A DNA stretch of 64,000 nt, taken from the NCBI GenBank assembly GCA_921293015.1, contig OV121091.1, positions 38,796,839 to 38,860,838 of the forward strand, in the 5' to 3' direction. The DNA comes from Phorcus lineatus. Its lineage: Eukaryota; Mollusca; Gastropoda; Trochida; Trochidae. The notes below the pieces were generated by a model that saw only the letters and a list, made by a program, of their open reading frames with translations, was not told the DNA's origin and did no database searches. This document shows, one piece after another, positions 43,201 through 56,500 of the stretch. The position numbers were made by a program, and so were the translations under genes. Position 1 is the stretch's first letter, and each line of letters opens with the position of its first letter.

Positions 43201-43904
43201 ATGTTGTTGTAGGTATGTAGAGAGGCTGAAGGACTCCCTTAAGCAGACTCTGACCCTGTCAGACAAGATGGTGTTCTACGAGAAGCAGATGGCGGTGAAG
43301 CGACAGGAGGCACTGGAGGAGCAGGGTCAGCTGGAACCCAAACTGGACACCCTCATCAGCAAGACCAAGGTCATGCAGAAGCAAGTGGGTGAAGTTATCT
43401 CCATTGTTACTCACAAGAAGTATCCATAGAACAGGTCATCTGGTTATGAACCACATTTTAATTAACCTCATCCCCTAATCCTTGTTATTCACTAAAGTTA
43501 GTTTGTTCTGTTACTAAATAAAGTAAACCATATGAATGTATTTTATCTATGAAAGGCATTGAATACAGGATTGTTATGATTGGCTTTCTGAAAAGGAAAT
43601 ACTGTTCTTTGATTTAGTATTCATATATATGTATTTATCTTATGAGACATGTTTTGATGACAAATTGGACTTGCTGAAGCTCTGATAGCCTCATGTGATC
43701 AAAAATTCAAGGGTGATTTGTGCAAATAAGCCAAGGATGCCTTTCCATGATCAAAGTTTGGTTTTGTTTCCGTTTAGCTGATGTGAGGTTTGTTGCTGGT
43801 CCCGAATTTCAAGGAATGTACGTGTGTTTCAGATGGAATCAGAGATTTCCAAGAAGTACAAGGACAGACCTGTCAACATCATGGGAGAGATAAACACCAT
43901 ATGA
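36752..43904 (+). CDS. CDK5RAP3: CDK5RAP3 (LZAP/C53)
   Basis: Adaptor linked to the UFM1 ligase complex at the ER, ER-phagy and cell-cycle signalling. Exons: 36752-36800, 37081-37212, 37560-37660, 37869-37917, 38221-38309, 38560-38649, 38974-39110, 39317-39482, 39805-39912, 40391-40460, 41704-41789, 42411-42613, 43213-43384, 43833-43904. The joined protein has 507 residues; the human one has 506. Conserved stretches are LPIDIHFNKLL, WLISRRHCSKEWQ, NVNYEIPALKKQIAKCQQ and RPVNIMG near the end. The acidic middle keeps IDWGGG and IDFGGD, the shuffled motifs that bind UFM1 and ATG8 in the family, and IDYGD as a third variant. Exon 13 can also be read through its donor to a stop at 43427-43429, giving another C-terminus. 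AATAAA is at 43940-43945. Confidence 0.95.
40133..40206. repeat. Trinucleotide microsatellite (CAT/CAC)n
   Basis: Runs of TCA and CAC triplets without interruption in a CDK5RAP3 intron. Confidence 0.95.
40525..41316. mobile_element. Non-autonomous DNA transposon with CAGAG termini
   Basis: A perfect 16-base terminal inverted repeat, CAGAGATAAATCTAGG, bounds 792 bases. CAGNG ends are typical of hAT elements, but I could not find an 8-bp target duplication, so the superfamily is unsure. Inside, ATG 41029 opens a 51-residue frame to 41184 beginning MAQRRRITDFFVRV. RRITDFF-like starts followed by acidic stretches are common at the N-terminus of transposase and zinc-finger proteins of hAT type. 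No catalytic domain remains. It lies in the CDK5RAP3 intron between exons 10 and 11. Confidence 0.6.
41998..42270 (+). pseudogene. Reverse-transcriptase C-terminal fragment of a non-LTR element
   Basis: The plus strand reads IYKLFKINEFISYES, then KPVLFYGSEIMGSHYYD and VENVLTTYFK, matching the segment after the RT domain (PVLLYGSEIWG) of many animal non-LTR elements, and ends at a stop before GGAGAGTAG. It is truncated on both sides. It lies in the CDK5RAP3 intron before exon 42411-42613. Confidence 0.65.
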
Positions 43905-44587
43905 AATCATATAAAATTAACCTAAAGCTATAAAGTGTTAATAAAGATATTTCTATCATCCAACTTTCAAAATCTGTTAAGCAAGAGTTATCTTTCTTCA
44001 GATAAAATGTGTTCATGGACATTATTAGCTGAAGAAACAACAGTCTTTGGCTTTATTCTGGAAATACACCTGTATCGTATGTAAGTAAATTCATTATCCT
44101 TGTCTACACAAGATGTACATATATATTTATCCTTTCTTGTTGATATCAATTTGTTATGAATGAATGTTGTGAATGTGATGCATACATTGAATAAAATGGT
44201 GGAATGGATATTCTTTCTCAAATCTATATATCGGAGACACCAAGTACTGAGTTAATGAAATGTCCAAAATGGAAATCAGCTTAGCCCTTCTAAAAGTAAG
44301 TCCAGACTTGTCAAAAACCTTGAGCTCGGTAATGCTGGGGACACCAAGAAAAATCTTAGATAGCAAATTACCTATTGGTAGAATCTTGCTAATTTTGAAT
44401 TCATATTACGGAAATGAATTTCTTTTATTAAAATCTCATCGTCAAGGAAGAATACGGCTAAAATACAGAAGATATAGGCTTAACAATGATTTGTTTTTAG
44501 CTAAATGTTTTTTAAATTGCTTATCACTAGAGCATAAAGGGATCTCATTAAGTAATATAATAGACATAGCTTATATTTCCATATTCT
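43905..44587. other. Tail-to-tail spacer between CDK5RAP3 and MANBA
   Basis: Holds the CDK5RAP3 poly(A) signal (AATAAA 43940-43945) and the MANBA 3' UTR on the other strand. A minus-strand AATAAA (44592-44587) overlaps the MANBA stop codon. No further gene seen. Confidence 0.5.
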
Positions 44588-47500
44588 TTATTCATAAATG
44601 TCCATTAATGATTTGACTGTGAGGGACTTCCTGAGAAGGTCAAGGTTGAGTGGATCCCAGGAGGTGAAGGTCACATTCCATGAAGGTTTCATCATGAGAA
44701 ATCCATTATCAGAAAAACGACCTGGTATCCTATAGGCATCAACCCACACGAAGAGAGCAATTTTGTCTGAAGTCAGCTTGATAACAGCCTCTGTTGCTGT
44801 AATCTGCTTTATACCAGCAATCTGAAACCAAAGAACAATATATAATATGAATCAATTGTAAGGAGTCTACCTTTGCATAAAGAACCTTTCTAGCAATGAC
44901 AGAGGTATCTGGTTGTAAGGTCAAGGAATATATGAACATTATATTCTTTGCTTATCATTCAATCTTATCAACTTACAAATTCTGAAAGAAAGCATTCCCT
45001 TATTAATACCAAATTTGTATACATACTTGAACATTTGCTTTACTGAGTCCAGCGGCATCCTTGTAGTAAGAGAAGGGCACATCAGCAATGGTTTCGCTGT
45101 CCTCACTGTTGAGAAACATGTGTAGGAAGACACTGTTCCGGTCAGGGCAGGTGCTCTTTGTCAACCACCACTCCCAGGGACGGGTCAGTACAACCTCAGA
45201 GGACTTCTTCAGCTGAAGAGTAGATTGATATAAGAGGTTTCTTGTACTCTAGACATGAAGGACTACTATAGTCTGATTGATTCACTCATGTAATTGATTT
45301 GACATCTAATGTACGAAGCATTGATATTTGATCATAAACACAGACATAGAGAATTTACACTCAGCTGAATCATGAACACAATTTTTCACATCAATTTATG
45401 GAATAGGCATGGACAATTAAAAAACTTTACCAAAAACGTTATTGAATTAGGTTTTGGCAAATATATAAATAGTGCAAATATGATTTTTCAACGAAGCTAA
45501 AAGTTCAAATGAACTAAACAGATTAGGTAAGGGTACTAGTAATTGTTTTTTATTATCCAAGTTATTGCAGAGAGAAAAGGTAAAGGTCTGACAATACATA
45601 CAAAATGCAGACATGTTTGGGAAAATATTGCCAATTTTTTGCATCTATGGACAAGAAAACGAAACAGTTCAATGTACATAATGTTGCCAGAGTTTGGCAC
45701 CAATGGACACAATGTTGACAGCGTGTCACACCAATAGACATATTGTTGACAGAGTTCGGGACATAATTGGAGAAAACCTCGCAATGTTTTTTTGCAATTT
45801 GACATAATGTTGATAGAGAAGTTTGGAACCAATAAAGTTGACATGGTGTGGCACCATGATAAGATATTGATATGGTTTGCACCATAGTAAATTGTTGACA
45901 GAGTTTGGCACCAAAGAAGGAAATTGACAGGCTGAACAAAATGTTGAAAGGGTTTTTCATCAATTGGCATAACGTGGACAGGGTTTTGGCATCATTTTTA
46001 AGTAATTAACAAAACTCTTAATTCTTGCGAGGCTTTGAAAATTTTTTTTTATCTTTTGACCAAACAAAAGAGGATGTTAGTTAAAAAGGTAGAAAAAGTA
46101 GTGGTATAAACAAGCAGATACCAATTAGATGAACAATGTATAAAGTCAGTGTTTACCTTGTATGGGATGCTCCATGTTTGAAAGGGGGTGAAACTGTTCC
46201 AGCAAAACCCTTGTATATACAGAACACCACTAAGAGCTGCCAGAGTCCTGTTTTTCAAATGGGAAGCTTCTTGTGGAAAATATGTTGCCGGTTCGAGCTG
46301 GTGGACTCCAGTTCTATCGTCCTTGGCCTCTGAGAGTGCAATCCCATCAACCACCAAGTAAATCGACAACTCGTCCTCCTTCCAGTATGGGGATATGAGA
46401 GTTGGAGCAAAAAACTTGCGAGCGTAGTAGTGCAACATCCGCCATTTTAAGTTGAAATCTGAAAACGTAGTTCCAGTCATAACTTAACACCTTCCATGTT
46501 AATCTGCCACATAAGTTACCATCGACAAAATGCAAATTAGCCAGTTGTTGAGACTGGAGTGAAGTGGGCATATGTCGTGCAGACAGAGTTGCCTTTAGAA
46601 TAGTCAAATATTTCTATTATAGTGTTTTGACAAGTTTAAGGGTTTTTCGTCAATGAAGACTTCTGAAGCATGTTTACCACTACACGAAACGAATCATGGC
46701 ATGAGTTGTCCCTGGAGAGGTTTTATCTCACCAATGCTGGACCAGGTCGGAGCCTGCCAGAGGGAGTGGAGCTGCCAGAAGATGCAGCCCATGGTCTGTC
46801 CCCGCCCATCCTCGCCAATCTCACTCTGCCATCGGCGGAAATGCTGACTCTCCAGCGACACACTGACAGCTTGGTTCACCTGTACAGAAGCGACCCCTTA
46901 GGTTAGTCGTATTATACACCTTGAAACAAATTTTATATCAAGTGATATGTATATTTTAACTAACAATGCTTAAGAATTTTGACTCATGAAGGCTTTGTTT
47001 AACAGGTCAAAGGTCCTCCTTAAATCACGATTTGTTCACCCGTCCTCAGAATGACAACTTTATTATTACGAACCTTCAAATACTTTAAAGCCAATGTTTG
47101 AAATTACGAATAGTCCAGTGTAACTTCAAATACTTCAGGTAAGTTTTGTAACTCCTTGGTTATTTTTGTTTTATAGCTTTACAAAAAGCATACCGTACGT
47201 AATCAGTTTGTCTCCGCCCAGCTCCATCATGTACCCTTATATCCTTCGGCCTAAAACGCTCGTATCGCTAAATATAGCAAGCCAATGAAATTACTCGCAT
47301 TTAGCAATAGCGGAATCACCCGGATGAGAGTTCAAACAAATGTCAATGTAGGCTATAAATAGCCATGAGTAACCAGCCGTAAGCGATACGAGCGTTTTAG
47401 GCCGAGGGTGATGGAGCTAGGCGGAGAATAATACGCTGATGTAGGAGGATGGTTATTGTCTATCCAGTCTATATTTCCTAACCTGTGTCAGATAAACCAT

Positions 47501-50500
47501 GTCCTTGAAGAACTGTTGCGTGTCGCTCGTTGTGGGAGCCCGGAAGTGCTGTTCCACTTCGTACATCAACTGCGCCAAACCTGAAACAGTGGATTACAGG
47601 AAAACCTTTACGATTCTGTTGTACAGCGTTACAGTAAGGCAATATTAACCTTCGGAAGTTTCGTGCAGCAGAACCGTGGCACCTAGGATTTAAAATGAAC
47701 CCCCTACTGAAGAGAGTTTTATAACCTAGGGTTATTTACAGAATTAACTTTATTGAATTTTGAGTTTAAGATGCTACGTCGACTATTGATCAGTTTGGTT
47801 AAATTTCATAACATTCACTTCGGTGTTGTCTATCGGGTATATCAGAATAAGCTTGACAACTAGCTGTCTAATCAGTGTATTAAAACAAGCTTGACAATTA
47901 ACTAACCGTCTAGTGTACTGAATAAGCTGGACAACTAGCACTCTTTTCAGTGTATTGAAATAAGCTTGACAACTAGCCGTCTAGTGTATTTAATAAGCTG
48001 GACAACTAGCAGTCCTTCAGTGTATTGAAATAAGCTGGACATCTAGCCGTCTAGTGTATTTAATAAGCTGGACAACTAGCAGTCCTTCAGTTTCTTGAAA
48101 TAAGCTTGACAACTACTCGTCCACACAGTGTATGATACCTTGACAACTACCCGGCTATATAGTGTATGAAATAAGCTTTACAACTACCTGGCTATATAGT
48201 GCATGAAATACGCTTGGCAACTACATGTACCCGTCTTTTCAGTGTATGAAACAAGCTTTACAACTACCTGGCTATATAGTGCATGAAATACGCTTGGCAA
48301 CTACATGTACTCGTCTTTTCAGTGTATGAAACAAGCTTTACAACTACCCGTTTATTTAGTGTATGAAACAAGCTTTACAACTACCCGGCTATATAGTGCA
48401 TGAAATACGCTTGGCAACTACATGTACTCGTCTTTTCAGTGTATGAAACAAGCTTTACAACTACCCGGCCACATATAGTGTAAGAAACAAGCTTTACAAC
48501 TAACTACCTGGCTATATAGTGCATGAAATACGCTTGGCAACTACATGTACTCGTCTTTTCAGTGTATGAAACAAGCTTTACAACTACCCGTTTATTTAGT
48601 GTATGAAACAAGCTTTACAACTACCCGGCTATATAGTGCATGAAATACGCTTGGCAACTACATGTACTCGTCTTTTCAGTGTATGAAACAAGCTTTACAA
48701 CTACCCGGCCACATATAGTGTAAGAAACAAGCTTTACAACTAACTACCTGGCTATATAGTGCATGAAATACGCTTGGCAACTACATGTACTCGTCTTTTC
48801 AGTGTATGAAACAAGCTTTACAACTACCCGGCCATATATAGTGTATGAAACAAGCTTTACAACTACCCGGCTATAAGTGTATGAAATAAGCTTCGCAAGT
48901 ACATGTGCCCGTCTTTTCAGTGTAAGAAACATGCTTTACAACAACCCGTTTATATAGCGTATGAAACAAGTTCTACAGCTACCGGGCTACATAGTGTATG
49001 AAACAGGCTTTTCAGCTACCCGACTATATAGTGTATGAATTAGCTTGAAAACAACTGACCGTCTGGATGGTGCTCCCTGTGTTGCGCCATGTCCCCAGTA
49101 AAGTTGAAGTCCTCGGGGAGCAGGACGTCCTCAAGGTCCTCAATACCTGACCAGGCCTGCAGCCCGTACTCCGTCGCTATCCGCGGGATCTTATACGAGC
49201 TGACCTTCCACATGTCGCTGATGTAGTTGTAGTAGTGGACTGGCAATATAATAAGTCTCTTTCGCTTTCAGCTTTAAAAGTCATTCATTACGAATCATAC
49301 TGAAAATGTCATTAGGTTTGCGTTCATCTGTGTGTAAATGACTGATTCAATTCCACTTCAAGACAATCTTGACATGCCTAGTCAGTGTCACTAAAGGATA
49401 TTTCCTCGGATGCCTGACAATTTCTCAAGATATAACTTCGTGTATATGAGAGGTTGATTGAAAATCATAAAACTGGATATAAGTGATTGGTTCTTTCAAA
49501 TGAATATATTTCCCCTTAATACCTCTGTAAGGCCTAATGGAAAGGGGCTGACGATGTTGTTTCTACACCTTATATTTATCTTTTATACTGAAACCAGTGA
49601 CATTTCTATTCGCTAAAATAAGACAGCAAACCAAATGGATCATATTTAATCTCACTGTCTCCATAAAGTTCACTCTGGGGGTTCTTGGGTATCCACCCTT
49701 CAGTTTCATCCTCCCTCCCGTTACTGGGGCATGACGTCACGAACTCCCTTGTACCGTCTTCCGCCTCCTTAATCGGTTTAATGGTTTCTACATAGAGTTT
49801 CACAAAGTCAGGGTAGTAGCGTTTCACGTCCGGGACTTGAAACCTGGTGGTAAGGGAAACATATGTAAACATTTATGTATTATCTACACCGAGGCGTAGC
49901 GTTCATTGAAGATGAAAGAAGCTGTCTCTCCGTTACACTTCTTTCATCTTCACTTTGAAATTGAGTGAGGCTGTTCTGATCGTTTAAAGGGTAACTCTGT
50001 AAGTATTATTTTTTTTATGTGTTTCGATATCCCGTTTATAAATGCATAGTTTAGAATTGTTAAATGGACCAGTATCCAATCGATCATGTATGTTTATTTC
50101 ATTAACTGACTGACCCGTACTTAAGAAGTTATAATTTAAAATAACTAGATATTTTAATGATATTTATATACCTTGTGAGTCCAAGAACACGGATGACATT
50201 ACTTTACCACTTGAGTTTTGAATTTTGTTTTTTGGGGTATGGGGTGGTTGTCCGCTTTGGCGTTTTGTCTCTAAGTCAAAATGGTAAATACAGGATACAT
50301 CTTGAGTATCGACATTAACCAAAAATGGTTCTGGATCATCTTCCTACGCAAAGCTTAACTATTGCCAGTCTCGAACTGTCCAAGTTAACCCTTGCTGCCG
50401 ACACAAGACTTTCCTGTGCTAGCTCTCTAGCTCACTGCAAAGGAATTAGATAGTCCAATCAGAAAGCTCCTAGCAAAAGCTAAATCAGGGCACTCGAACA

Positions 50501-53500
50501 AACATGGATGCGCCCATGTCGCAGTCCGTCGACTGAAAGATTTGTAAAGAGAGAGTGCCACCTCCAAAGCGATGAACAATATATTCAAGTTCATTTATGT
50601 TTATAGTCAATTTGCGTTATTATTTTTCTACAACCCTATAGCGGACAGCAGCCTGTCAAAGAATTTATTCTTAAATTGCTCCGGTAAACTAGTCAAGCTC
50701 GATAAACTTGACCATGATTTGAAGCACCGACTCGATGCACTACGCCCGGCAAGACTTTATTTCCTGTCATCGTACAATTGTTTTATCTTTTGTGCTTGCA
50801 AAAACATTATTGAATACCCGTTGAACTGAAACATTGATTAAATTTTACATAAATTAACCGATAAAATTTGAACATCTCGCGATGTCATAACACTCAAAAT
50901 GTAGTAGCCTGTGACCTCGTTGTATCGCGGTAGTAAACGTTACTCTCAACAAACTTTACTTCTTGCAGTCAAAAACCAGATATGTTGACGTGTACCATTT
51001 AAATATCATGTCGTCAATAAAAAAAATAAAAAAGTAAAACAATTGTTATATTTACTTCCATTTTCACTGATTTGATTGGGTCACTCTCATTTTTGAAAAT
51101 ATTACTTTGGTTACTTTGTATGTGCTTTGATAAAAATTATTCTCTCTCCATGAAATGTTTCCCGTTTGGCTTGTACGTGTGTTTGTGAACAGTTGGATAA
51201 CTGTGAAAAATGAGACTTGTGCACATTAAAGATACCCCCCCCCCCCCCCACTAATTTTAGGGGAAAAAACAACTTTTTTGCTCTTTATTACAATGTTTGA
51301 ATGAAAAAATAGAATATTATAAGTTTCTTGAGGCCTCTGACCCTTTTCTGCAGATTGAGAAAAAAAACTGTATTTGGTCTCACCGACGTTGTAAGCGGGT
51401 GTTTTTTCTTAAATCATGACCCCCCAACCCCTTACTGAGCTAGCAAATCTCTAATTTCAGCCCCCCCACTCTCGAAATTGGTGCTACGGGCCTGTATACT
51501 ATTCATTGTATGTCTAAAAATATTTACTCCCCTATAAATTTGATTTTCACATATTTTCCAGGATAATTTTTCAGCTATTTAAAAATAAACAATGTGTAAA
51601 CTGTACTTATTTGATGAAAAAATACAATTATACAATGGTAACGACCACGATAAATGGGCCTACATACTTCCATTTGAAAAAATATAAGGGGCGCAGTCAT
51701 ATGTTATTAATTTACCAAAACCGGTCCTAATAACAACAAAAGCATCTTTTCCGTCCATCAATACATATATAAACTGAATCTTCTTGTTTGAAAGGTTTAC
51801 AATGCCAACTTCTTAGTAATCTGATCGATCAGGTCACTCTCTATGGGCGCAGCAATTTCGATTATCACGCAAATAATACGGCGTCACCGATTGGTTAGGG
51901 TAAGGGAGGTAACTGGAGATTACTAAAAATCGCCAGAGGGGGCGCTGGTATCAGCACAGGAAAGTCTTATGTCGGCAGCAAGGGTTAACTTGGACAGTTC
52001 GAGACTGGCAATAGTTAAGCTTTGCGTAGGAAGATGGGTTCTGGATTTGAAGTCAAGAAGTTGCTGACTAACCATGACTGGTTTTTCATGTCGGTCTTCA
52101 GATAACATCCTGGGGACCAAACGTGCAGATACCTTATTTCATATATAAAATCTCATGTGTTAATCGTTCGATTTATGTTATGCTTCTGTGATGAGATGCA
52201 GATACGTTTCAAATGTTCAAATGCCTGTCTTGCATTATATCAAGCACAAGGTTGCCGCTGTTTCGACATCAAATGGACGACGTGGCTCGTCTTCGGTGCT
52301 TACTCTACCCCTAGAATGTTCATCACATTACTGTTTAACGAAACTTATGTTTATTACGTATCTTCATGAATATATTTTTAAATGTTGTCATTACATTCAG
52401 TTCTGTCCAATTTGGTAAACAATATGTCAGAACAATTTAAGAACGTGCCATAACAGCTAACTTAATTGTATTTATCTCATGTTTCCCGTGCCATTTACAT
52501 TAGATTGATCAAGAGCGTGCAACATGGTTGCGTTTAAGACATTTGTTAATGTTCAAGGCAGAAACTTTTGGGACACCCCACGTAACCAACGCCTAATATT
52601 GCTGAACGTTACACATTGTCATCATCTAGAGTATGCACAGGTCCAGTGTACGAGCTGGGTTAGGATACGAAGGTGACCTTCATTCCAGGATGAGACGATG
52701 AGCCCATACCAGTTCTGACTGATGCCAGCCTCGCACTCGTTGTTGCCAGCCCACTGTATGATAGACGGGTGGTGCTTCAATCGTCTTAGCTGGCAAGAAA
52801 CATGAGGTAGATCATGGATTAGGTTAAAATTCAATCTATTTTGTCTATAATCCAATGATTTGACATGTATCGTAAAAGGTTATTATATTAGCTCATGTAA
52901 TTTAGTGGCTATTTCTATAAAATATTCTTTAAAAAAGTCCTACAATGAACCAACTATTACCCATTTACAATTCATTTGACTGAAATCGCTATAGAACTAT
53001 AAAGTTAAGGTACATTAAGCTAAAAGATATAAAAAGAAATTTTGTCGAAACGCGGCAAGGCTTACTTTAGCCAGCTGTCGATAAAATATTACAGCTAATC
53101 GATAAACACATTGAGTTACCGCATCTCACCCTTGACGTATGTGATGCTCCGTCAAATATATAAATTAAAAGCTATTGCTTGAAAATCATCCACAACGTCC
53201 TTCATCAGTTCATCAACTGAACATGGCTTTCCATTGCTTGACACACGAAGCTGTGTCGAAAAGTCGCGTTCTCAGAATAAAAAAGTTGTCATCCATAATA
53301 TTTTTTTTTTCTGGCTTTACCTGATAAGTGATTTCCTTCTTGACCGAGCTAAGGAAGTCGGGAGTGACGGGGTAGAGGGAGAGACTGAACATGAAGTCTT
53401 GCCACACCATTATCCCTAGTTCGTCCGCTAGCTCGTAGAAGTCGTCGCTCTCGTAGATCTGCAAGATGACGACTTTCATTGTTTCTTTGTTCACAAATCT

Positions 53501-56500
53501 ACCAGGATGTAATTATCGCATTGGTCATGGTATAAGGTTCAACTCATCGTTTGAATTCGTGGGTCACTAGGAGCAAATGAGACGGTATTTTCTCTCGGGT
53601 AGACATGATAATGAAGTCTTGACAATGTTCTAAAGATAGTAACTTGGGTGGGATGATATCTATCTTCAAGAGCAGTTGAACAACAAATAACGTACGCCTA
53701 TCTAACACAAAGCAAGGAACAATGTAGCTAGAAACTAAACCCTCGTACTCCTTATCGTGGCCTATCGGACCTCAGTTACCTGTAGTTCATGCATAAATTT
53801 ATCTGATTGAACAAGGTTTCGGTTAAAATCAAACCAACCATATTCAAGTAGGTAAAAATAGGTTACCATTGTTTATCTTAAGTACGTACAGATGTACATT
53901 ATTGTAAACTCGCAAACCCCTTGCCTACTATATAGGGTCTGTTTGATCTCAACGTTAAGGAGATCGCAAATGGTAAATGTTCCGTCAATATTAATCTTCT
54001 TGGTGGATTTGTGATATGTGTCGTGAATAAATTGGAGTAAAATCGATTGATTAAAATACCTTTTTTAATTATGCTTGTCAGAGTTTAAACTACTTTGTTG
54101 TCTAAAAATTGGTATAATAGTTAAATTCAGTTGGAAAGAACATTTTTAATTACAATTTATCATTTGAATTTCAAAAAAGGTTGAAATTAACAGGAGTTTT
54201 GGGTTCAAAGATACTCTTCCTAAATATAAATATAAAAATTGTTGAATTTTCTTGGTCTGGATACTTAAAAAATATTGATATACTTCGAAAAAAGTACAGT
54301 TGGGTGCCACCTTTGTTGTCATCTTTGCCAAAAACTCTCTGGGTTCTCCTAGACCCTTTAGTACTTAGTATAACTTTTCTCTAGAGATCCGACGAGGATC
54401 AAATGTTAAATGTTTATCCTACCCCATGGCCATTCAGCCTGATAACGTTCATGTTGACCTCCTTGGCGGAGACGAGAAGCCGACGGTAGCGCTCTTTACT
54501 GGCGTCCTCAAGGAAACTGTCTATCGGCATCAGACTCGCGCCCTTCAGGAAGATGGGGAGGCCGTTTATTTTGTAGTAGAATGTCGATCCTAAATAGCAT
54601 ATTATCATCATTTTAAAACAAATATGTTGCCACGACTCTTATACAAGATTACAAGCACTGATGTCGATGCAGTATAATTTTAACCCCTAGGGGTACGAGG
54701 GATGATTACAACTCATAACCCACCAACAATGTGGTTTACCTTGGTTGTGTTTCAGCGGGTCTTGAACAAGTTCCACAGTTCTGAAGCCGATCCGTCTCTG
54801 CTTGTTGGATACTTCCGTTTTCCCCATGTCAATGAAGGTGACATTAACTGTGTAAAGTGTCTGTTTGCCATAGGAACTGGGCCACCAAAGATCAACATTC
54901 TGGAGAATAGTTGATAAAAAGAATTAAGCCATCTGATTTTGAACGCCAACGACTTGGATGAACAGTGTAATATTGCATACTAATTGAAACACTGGTTTCA
55001 TAACTTTAATATTGTGAAAATTACGTCAGCTTCTTCGTCTTTGCTTTAAGAGAGTTTTTCCTCATCAGGGTATTATGAATTGATTTTTTTATGTTCTCAA
55101 AGAGACTCACGTCGTCCACAACAAGACTGTGAATCACGGTGGTGTTGCTGGGGGTGAGGACAAGTGGTAAGGAGGAGGAGGCGTGAGTGTCGACCAGTTG
55201 GATATCCAGTTGTCCGGCAACCCTCTCTCCACCCACTTTGAAAGTCACTGTCATGTCCAACACCCAGCCCTTGCCCGAGGTAGAGTGGTTAGGAATAATA
55301 TGAGGTATCAATCACAGTTTCGTAAGAAATGACCACTGTTTCTAGCATTAACGATTCGAGATACAAGAGTCTGTATAAAAAACTGCATACCATGGGAATA
55401 AATAGGTTAATGTTGTCCCTACTGAATTTCTCAATGCCTCTTAAAAACAGAACACGTTCGGTGTTTCATTTTGGCAATGACTGATAGTATCTGAAACTGT
55501 ACATTACACTGTACAATTATACACTTGATTAACTAATTAAAAATGTGACTACATTCGTTTTAAGTTTTCTAATTTGCGAACACCTTACTTAATCGTTATC
55601 AATTCTTACAACACAAAAGACAGCAGATCCTTCTGAGAGTACTTATCTGCTACTCTGTTTTCTCACGCTTATAGCGAGTTCATCGATCACAGCGGTACTG
55701 AAAGCCTGTATGTAGATGTTCTTCCTGGAGCAAGTACATAAATATATGAAACCCAAGAACATATGAGGAGGGTTAATAAACATAATTCTGGGGTGGGTGG
55801 GGGCGGGGTACTAAAACACCCCATTTTCAAAACTACCAAGTGACTAGTTGTTACTATTACGGACTGAATCACTCTAGACCAATGAATAATTCTCTAATTG
55901 ACTGTGTAGTTAAGTTGAATTAGATAAACTAATAATAAATTACGTGATGAAGCTACAACTCCCTACCACCCCCTCCCTTTAAAAAACTTACAAATGAAAA
56001 ATAACGCAATCTGTTTTTGCACAAATTTTCCTAATCTTAGAGTAGCTGTTATAAGGGACAACGACATCAGGTTAAGAAAGGCGAGTTACTAGCGCTCACA
56101 AGGAACACACGAACTGCACAAAAATTGATGTCAAGTGATATGCTCTGACTTAGACGTGTTGTATAGTAAGAGATGAACTATATGTAATATATGTACATTC
56201 ATGTAACATATAAAACAGTTTGATATTATTACATTGCATTTTGTGCTTGAGGTTGTATATGATATTCTACATATCATTGTGTATAGTCTAGATATTATAT
56301 ATTAAAGAAAATTCTCATAATTGATTTATAAATCTGATTGTCCATCAAGCATCCGATCAAAAAGTATTTTTTGTAAAGACATTTAAAGATGCCTACCAGA
56401 TGCCCTGCGTCGGGAAGCATGGCCCGCCGTCCCAGGAAAAACTGTAGGCGGGCTTCCTGACCCAGTTAGAGTGGCACTCCCCGTGTTGCAAGGCAGGACA

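Noticed and set aside
44260..44616. 118-codon plus-strand frame after CDK5RAP3
   Set aside because: Much of it is AT-rich spacer and it runs over the MANBA last exon on the other strand; no domain or family likeness.
45536..45970. Minus-strand frames of 130-145 codons in a MANBA intron
   Set aside because: They translate a minisatellite and stay open only because the repeat unit lacks stops.
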